A DNA stretch of 64,000 nt from Deltaproteobacteria bacterium. GTDB lineage: Bacteria > Desulfobacterota > Desulfomonilia > UBA1062. Shown here piece by piece: positions 60,365-64,000 of this stretch. The stretch is from assembly GCA_018433085.1 (NCBI GenBank), contig JAHDRW010000038.1, forward strand, positions 1 through 64,000, read 5' to 3'. The notes under the pieces were generated by a model. The model was not told the DNA's origin. It worked only from the letters and a program-made list of their open reading frames with translations, and searched no databases. How positions within the stretch are numbered: position 1 is the stretch's first letter; each line of letters opens with the position of its first letter. The position numbers were made by a program, and so were the translations under genes.

Positions 60365-61148
60365 CGAACGTCTCTCCGAGGTAGGCCTTGATCACGTTGG
60401 GGTTTTCCGCGATCTCCTTGGGCGTGCCCTGGGCGATCAGCCGGCCGTAGTCCATCACGTAGATCCGCTGGGAGATGCTCATGACGAGCTTCATGTCGTG
60501 CTCGATGAGCAGGATCGAAACCCCTTCGTTGTCTCTGATTCGGGTGATCAGGGTATCGAGCTCGCTGGTCTCCCGGGGATTCATCCCGGCGGCAGGCTCG
60601 TCCAGGAGCAGCAGGAACGGTTCGGTGGCGAGGGCCCTGGCGATCTCGAGCCTTCGCTGTGCCCCGTAGGGAAGCTCTCTCGCGAGATCGTTCACATGCC
60701 CCTGAAGTCCCACCTTCTCCAGCAGGCCATAGGAGAAATCCACTGTCTCCTGTTCTTCCCTGCGGGTACCGGCGTTTCTGAAAACCGCACCCAGGATTCC
60801 GGAGCGGGTCCTGCAGTGCCTGGCGACCATGACGTTCTCAAGGACGGTCATGTTCTGGAAAAGCCGGATGTTCTGAAAGGTGCGGGCCAGACCGTGCTCG
60901 GTAACGATATTGGGTTTGAGCCTGTTGAGGCTGACGGCGACGTTCTTTCCCGGGGGACGGACCGTCATCCGGCCTCCGGTCGGCTCATAGACCCCGGTGA
61001 CGCAGTTGAAGAAGGTGGTCTTGCCAGCGCCGTTCGGCCCGATAAGGGCCACGATCTCTCCCTGGTGCACCTTCAGATCGACACCGTCGATGGCGCGCAG
61101 CCCCCCGAAATCCATGGTGAGCTGCTGTATGTCAAGCACTTGCAGCAT
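60357..61148 (-). CDS. livG: Branched-chain amino-acid ABC transporter ATPase LivG
   Basis: 263 residues from MLQVLDIQQLTMDFGGLRAIDGVDL, chosen by AAGGTG six bases upstream and by family length. Walker A GPNGAGKTT, the LivG insert with NIVTEHGLARTFQNIRLF, a signature region LARELPYGAQRRLEIARAL, and Walker B LLLLDEPAAGMNP are present. It overlaps livM by 17 bases. Confidence 0.96.
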   Translation of the reverse strand: MLQVLDIQQLTMDFGGLRAIDGVDLKVHQGEIVALIGPNGAGKTTFFNCVTGVYEPTGGRMTVRPPGKNVAVSLNRLKPNIVTEHGLARTFQNIRLFQNMTVLENVMVARHCRTRSGILGAVFRNAGTRREEQETVDFSYGLLEKVGLQGHVNDLARELPYGAQRRLEIARALATEPFLLLLDEPAAGMNPRETSELDTLITRIRDNEGVSILLIEHDMKLVMSISQRIYVMDYGRLIAQGTPKEIAENPNVIKAYLGETFDA

Positions 61149-62403
61149 CCCGTTCACCTTGCTCTTGCGCGCTTTCCTTTTGTCCGAACCGGTAGTGCTG
61201 CTTGACCCCGGTAATGATGCCCTGCGGCCTGAACACCATGATGAGCACCATGCTGGCACCGAAAACGAGCATGCGGTACTCCGAAAACGCCCTCAGGTAC
61301 TCCGGCAACAGGATGAGCACCATGGCGCCCACGATCACCCCGATAATGGACCCCATGCCTCCCAGGACCACGATGGACAGGATGATGGCCGATTCCATGA
61401 AGGTGAAGCTCGCCGGATTGATAAAGGTGGTCTTGGCCGCGAAGACACAGCCCACAAATCCCGCCCAGGTGGCGCCCAAGGCAAAGGCGGTGAGCTTGGT
61501 CCTGGTCTTGTCGATGCCCATGGCCTGACAGGCGACCTCGTCCTCACGCAGGGCGATCCAGGCCCTGCCGATTCGCGAGTTTCTGAGCCGGTTCACGACC
61601 AGTATGGTGAAACCCACCAGGATCAGCACGATGAAATAGAGAAAGACCGTATGCTGGCCCAGGCTGAGATCGGCCCCGAAAAACCAGGGCCTGGATATGC
61701 CGGCGATGCCGCTCGGCCCGAAGGAAAACGCGTTCCAGTTCTCCAGGACGAGCCGGATGATCTCTCCGAACCCCAGGGTCACGATGGCGAGATAGTCTCC
61801 GCGGAGCCTCAGGACCGGGAATCCCAGCAGGATGCCGAACACGGCTGCCAGGCCGGCGCCGAGGGGAAGCGCGGGCCAGAAGCCCAGACCGAAATGATGG
61901 TTGAGCAGCGCATAGCTGTAGGCGCCCACGGCGTAGAACGCCACATAGCCCAGATCCAGCAGGCCAGCAAGACCCACCACGATGTTGAGCCCCAGGCCGA
62001 GCATGACATACATGAGCGCGGATATCATAATCTGTGTCTGATAGCTGGAAAACATGAAGGGAAAGGCGACCACGAAGACCGCGAGGAGGGCCAGGAGCGG
62101 GCCGGAGATCTTCCTGTCGGTCCGCAGCCTGTCACCCACCCGTTTCTGCCAGCTCTCCTCGCCATCCTGCGCGCCCCCATGTTCCTTGCGTCTCATGAGA
62201 TAACGCCAGACAAAGGAGAGCGGGAACACGGCCACGCCTATCCAGACGAGCCTCATCCACTGCCAGTCGATGGTCCTCTCCAGAGGGTTGACCTTGATGA
62301 CCATGATCGGGAAGGTGAGGAACATGAACCAGCAGGAAACCAGCAACGACTGGACAACCTCCGAGACGGCCCTGCGGATGAATGGTGAGATCTGCGCGGT
62401 CAT
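61132..62403 (-). CDS. livM: Branched-chain amino-acid ABC transporter permease LivM
   Basis: 423 residues, with an N-terminal extension of about 100 residues and two extra helices compared with short LivM, as in E. coli-type LivM. Core: MYVMLGLGLNIVVGLAGLLDLGYVAFYAVGAYSYALL, RLRGDYLAIVTLGFGEIIRL, and the EAA-like loop IGRAWIALREDEVACQAMGID. It pairs with LivH in the inner membrane. Confidence 0.95.
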   Translation of the reverse strand: MTAQISPFIRRAVSEVVQSLLVSCWFMFLTFPIMVIKVNPLERTIDWQWMRLVWIGVAVFPLSFVWRYLMRRKEHGGAQDGEESWQKRVGDRLRTDRKISGPLLALLAVFVVAFPFMFSSYQTQIMISALMYVMLGLGLNIVVGLAGLLDLGYVAFYAVGAYSYALLNHHFGLGFWPALPLGAGLAAVFGILLGFPVLRLRGDYLAIVTLGFGEIIRLVLENWNAFSFGPSGIAGISRPWFFGADLSLGQHTVFLYFIVLILVGFTILVVNRLRNSRIGRAWIALREDEVACQAMGIDKTRTKLTAFALGATWAGFVGCVFAAKTTFINPASFTFMESAIILSIVVLGGMGSIIGVIVGAMVLILLPEYLRAFSEYRMLVFGASMVLIMVFRPQGIITGVKQHYRFGQKESAQEQGERDAASA

Positions 62404-62412
62404 GGCGTCGTT

Positions 62413-63315
62413 CTACACCTTGTCTGTCGAGGAGCGCCCGAGAATGCCGGCAGGCCGGAAGATGAGGATGAACACCAGCAGTCCGAAGGCGAATACGTCT
62501 TCATAATCGCTCGAGACATAGCCCGTGGCAAAGCTCTCGGTCCAGCCCAGGATCAGGCCGCCCAGAACGGCCCCGGGGATGCTGCCGATCCCTCCGAGCA
62601 CGGCCGCGGTGAACGCCTTGATGCCCGCGATAAAACCGATATAGAAGTTTATCTGGCCGATGTGGTTCGAGATGAGCACCCCGCCGATGGCGGCCAGGCC
62701 TGACCCGATGATAAAGGTTACGGAGATGACCCGGTTGATGTTGATCCCTAAAAGCATGGCCATGGTCTTGTCCTGGGCCGTGGCCCGCATGGCCTTGCCG
62801 GTCCGGGAGAACTTGATGAACAGGGTCAGGAGCACGGTGCACACCAGGGTGGTGGCGACGATGAGGAGCTCGGAGGAGCGCATGATGTGAGACACCGGCT
62901 CCATGAACGCAAATTCGTCGACCAGGGTGGGAAACGAGAGAAAATCCGAGGTCTGTGCGAGAAGCACGTAGTTCTGGAGAAAGATGGACATGCCGATCGC
63001 ACTGATGAGAGGAGAAAGCCTCTGGGCCTTGCGAAGCGGCTTGTACGCGATCTTTTCGATGGTATATCCGTACGCCGCCGAATAGATCACGGCGATGAGG
63101 CCTGCGAGAATGAGAAGCGCGGGCCCGTTGAGCCCCAGCAGCGACAGCGCGCTCGCCGCGATGAGGGCCGTGAATGCGCCGATCATATAGATCTCGCCGT
63201 GGGCGAAGTTGATCAGCTCGATGATGCCGTAGACCATGGTATAGCCCAGGGCAATGAGCGCATAGATACTGCCTCTGGTGAGACCTCCGAAGAATAGTTC
63301 AAGAAAATAGTCCAT
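62413..63315 (-). CDS. livH: Branched-chain amino-acid ABC transporter permease LivH
   Basis: 300 residues, about eight membrane segments. YALIALGYTMVYGIIELINFAHGEIYMIGAF, TGKAMRATAQDKTMAMLLGIN (EAA loop) and GFIAGIKAFTAAVLGGIGSIPGAVLGG are characteristic. It forms the membrane channel with LivM. It is separated from the binding-protein gene by 91 bases containing a hairpin. Confidence 0.95.
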   Translation of the reverse strand: MDYFLELFFGGLTRGSIYALIALGYTMVYGIIELINFAHGEIYMIGAFTALIAASALSLLGLNGPALLILAGLIAVIYSAAYGYTIEKIAYKPLRKAQRLSPLISAIGMSIFLQNYVLLAQTSDFLSFPTLVDEFAFMEPVSHIMRSSELLIVATTLVCTVLLTLFIKFSRTGKAMRATAQDKTMAMLLGININRVISVTFIIGSGLAAIGGVLISNHIGQINFYIGFIAGIKAFTAAVLGGIGSIPGAVLGGLILGWTESFATGYVSSDYEDVFAFGLLVFILIFRPAGILGRSSTDKV

Positions 63316-63348
63316 GAATGTCTACGGGTGCTCTCGTCTCTCAGATGA

Positions 63349-63379
63349 GGAAAGGGAACGGTTGCCCTGTTCCCTTTCC
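63349..63379 (-). other. Intercistronic hairpin between livK and livH
   Basis: GGAAAGGGAAC and GTTCCCTTTCC arms with a nine-base loop. Such stem-loops after binding-protein genes typically stabilise the upstream message and keep permease expression lower. Confidence 0.6.
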
Positions 63380-63406
63380 GGACTCATTCGAATCAAAGCC
63401 GGGATC

Positions 63407-64000
63407 CTATTTCCCAACTTCTACATACTGGCCGTTCTGGACCTGGTATACGGCGAAGCCGATGCCCTTTGCATCGCCCTTCTCATCGAAGCTGATACTC
63501 CCCAGCGGGGTGTCGAACCAGTTGGAGCGCAGGGCTTCTGTAACGGCGTCGAACTCCGTGGAGCCGGCCTTGTCGATGGCCTGAAGGAGGCACAGGGCCG
63601 CGGCATAGGCATTCAGATAGAATGCCCCCGGCTCCTCACCGTACACCTTCTTGTGCTGCTCGATGGCGGCGACGGCCATGGGGCTCTTGGTGGTGTCGAT
63701 GGGCCCGGTGGCGTACACGCCTTCGGCATACTTGCCCGCGACCTTGATGAAGGTGTCGTCGCGCACGCCGTCATCCGAGATGAAGATCGTATCCATCTTC
63801 TTCTTTTTCATGCCCGAGACGATCTTTGCGGCCTCGGGATGGTACCCGCCGTAGATCACCGCTTCCGCGCCGGAGCGTTTGATCTTCTGGACCACGGCGG
63901 AATAGTCCACGGCACCGGGAGTGATCCCCTCGAACAGTACGGGCTTGGCCCCCCGCTCTTCGATGAAGCCGTATGCGAATTCCGCAATCCCTTTGCCGTA
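63407..64000 (-). CDS. livK: Branched-chain amino-acid ABC transporter substrate-binding protein (5' end cut by window edge)
   Basis: 198 codons are visible, the C-terminal half of a Leu/Ile/Val-binding-type periplasmic protein: YGKGIAEFAYGFIEERGAKPVLFEGI at the edge, then VDYSAVVQKIKRSGAEAVIYGGYHPEAAKIVSGMKKK, GVRDDTFIKVAGKYAEGVYATGP, and FDEKGDAKGIGFAVYQVQNGQYVEV at the end. The frame is open to the edge, so the gene continues beyond the window. Ligand could be Leu/Ile/Val or other amino acids or amides. Confidence 0.93.
   Translation of the reverse strand, partial: YGKGIAEFAYGFIEERGAKPVLFEGITPGAVDYSAVVQKIKRSGAEAVIYGGYHPEAAKIVSGMKKKKMDTIFISDDGVRDDTFIKVAGKYAEGVYATGPIDTTKSPMAVAAIEQHKKVYGEEPGAFYLNAYAAALCLLQAIDKAGSTEFDAVTEALRSNWFDTPLGSISFDEKGDAKGIGFAVYQVQNGQYVEVGK

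Overview
The window looks like a chromosomal exopolysaccharide (EPS) super-locus of a GC-rich Gram-negative bacterium, most plausibly a Desulfobacterota/deltaproteobacterium. The reasons are two exosortase/EpsI pairs, a FemAB-like protein of the exosortase-A type, a sigma-54 promoter, a complete liv-type amino-acid ABC operon, and palindromic GACCTGACCCC elements of the kind I associate with such genomes. No rRNA, tRNA, CRISPR array, phage or transposase gene was recognised. The taxonomic guess is inference.

Layout. About 59 kb (1-59048) is EPS biosynthesis, almost entirely on the minus strand; only the VanZ-like gene at 2202 is on plus. The right end (59657-64000) is an unrelated minus-strand branched-chain amino-acid type transport operon, livK(partial)-livH-livM-livG-livF, separated from the EPS locus by about 600 non-coding bases and a strong hairpin.

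Module A (1-about 33.9 kb) holds a FemAB-like protein, an SGNH-like lipoprotein, a secreted beta-helix protein, four GT4 glycosyltransferases, two polysaccharide deacetylases and a deacetylase-like protein, a PHP enzyme, an O-antigen ligase/polymerase, a Wzx flippase, a pseudo-methyltransferase/kinase fusion, five ATP-grasp proteins, two GNAT proteins, a giant PKD/golvesin secreted protein, WecB, and the first exosortase with EpsI. A short bridge (34.1-37.2 kb) carries a serine-acetyltransferase-like protein, a conserved hypothetical protein and a secreted lectin-like protein. Module B (37.7-59.0 kb) carries an asparagine-synthetase-like protein, an oxidoreductase-epimerase fusion, four more GT4 enzymes, a GNAT protein, a deacetylase, CapA, a CapK/PaaK-like protein, a second polymerase, a second flippase, a hexapeptide acyltransferase, a sixth ATP-grasp protein, a membrane GT2 and the second exosortase-EpsI pair.

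How it works together (inference). Nucleotide sugars such as UDP-ManNAc (WecB) are built into lipid-linked oligosaccharides by the glycosyltransferases, flipped by the Wzx proteins, polymerised by the Wzy-type proteins, and trimmed or decorated by deacetylases, acetyltransferases, FemAB and ATP-grasp ligases. The unusual number of ATP-grasp ligases, GNATs and other acyl-activating enzymes suggests the polymer carries amino-acid or amide substituents. No initiating polyprenyl-phosphate sugar transferase, Wza or Wzc was seen, and no PEP-CTERM exosortase substrate is visible, so part of the system lies elsewhere. Many neighbours overlap by 4-8 bases (ATGA/GTGA type), implying translational coupling. 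In the left 26 kb the coupled blocks are separated by five palindromic REP-like elements, two of which donate the stop codon and last residues of the adjacent gene.
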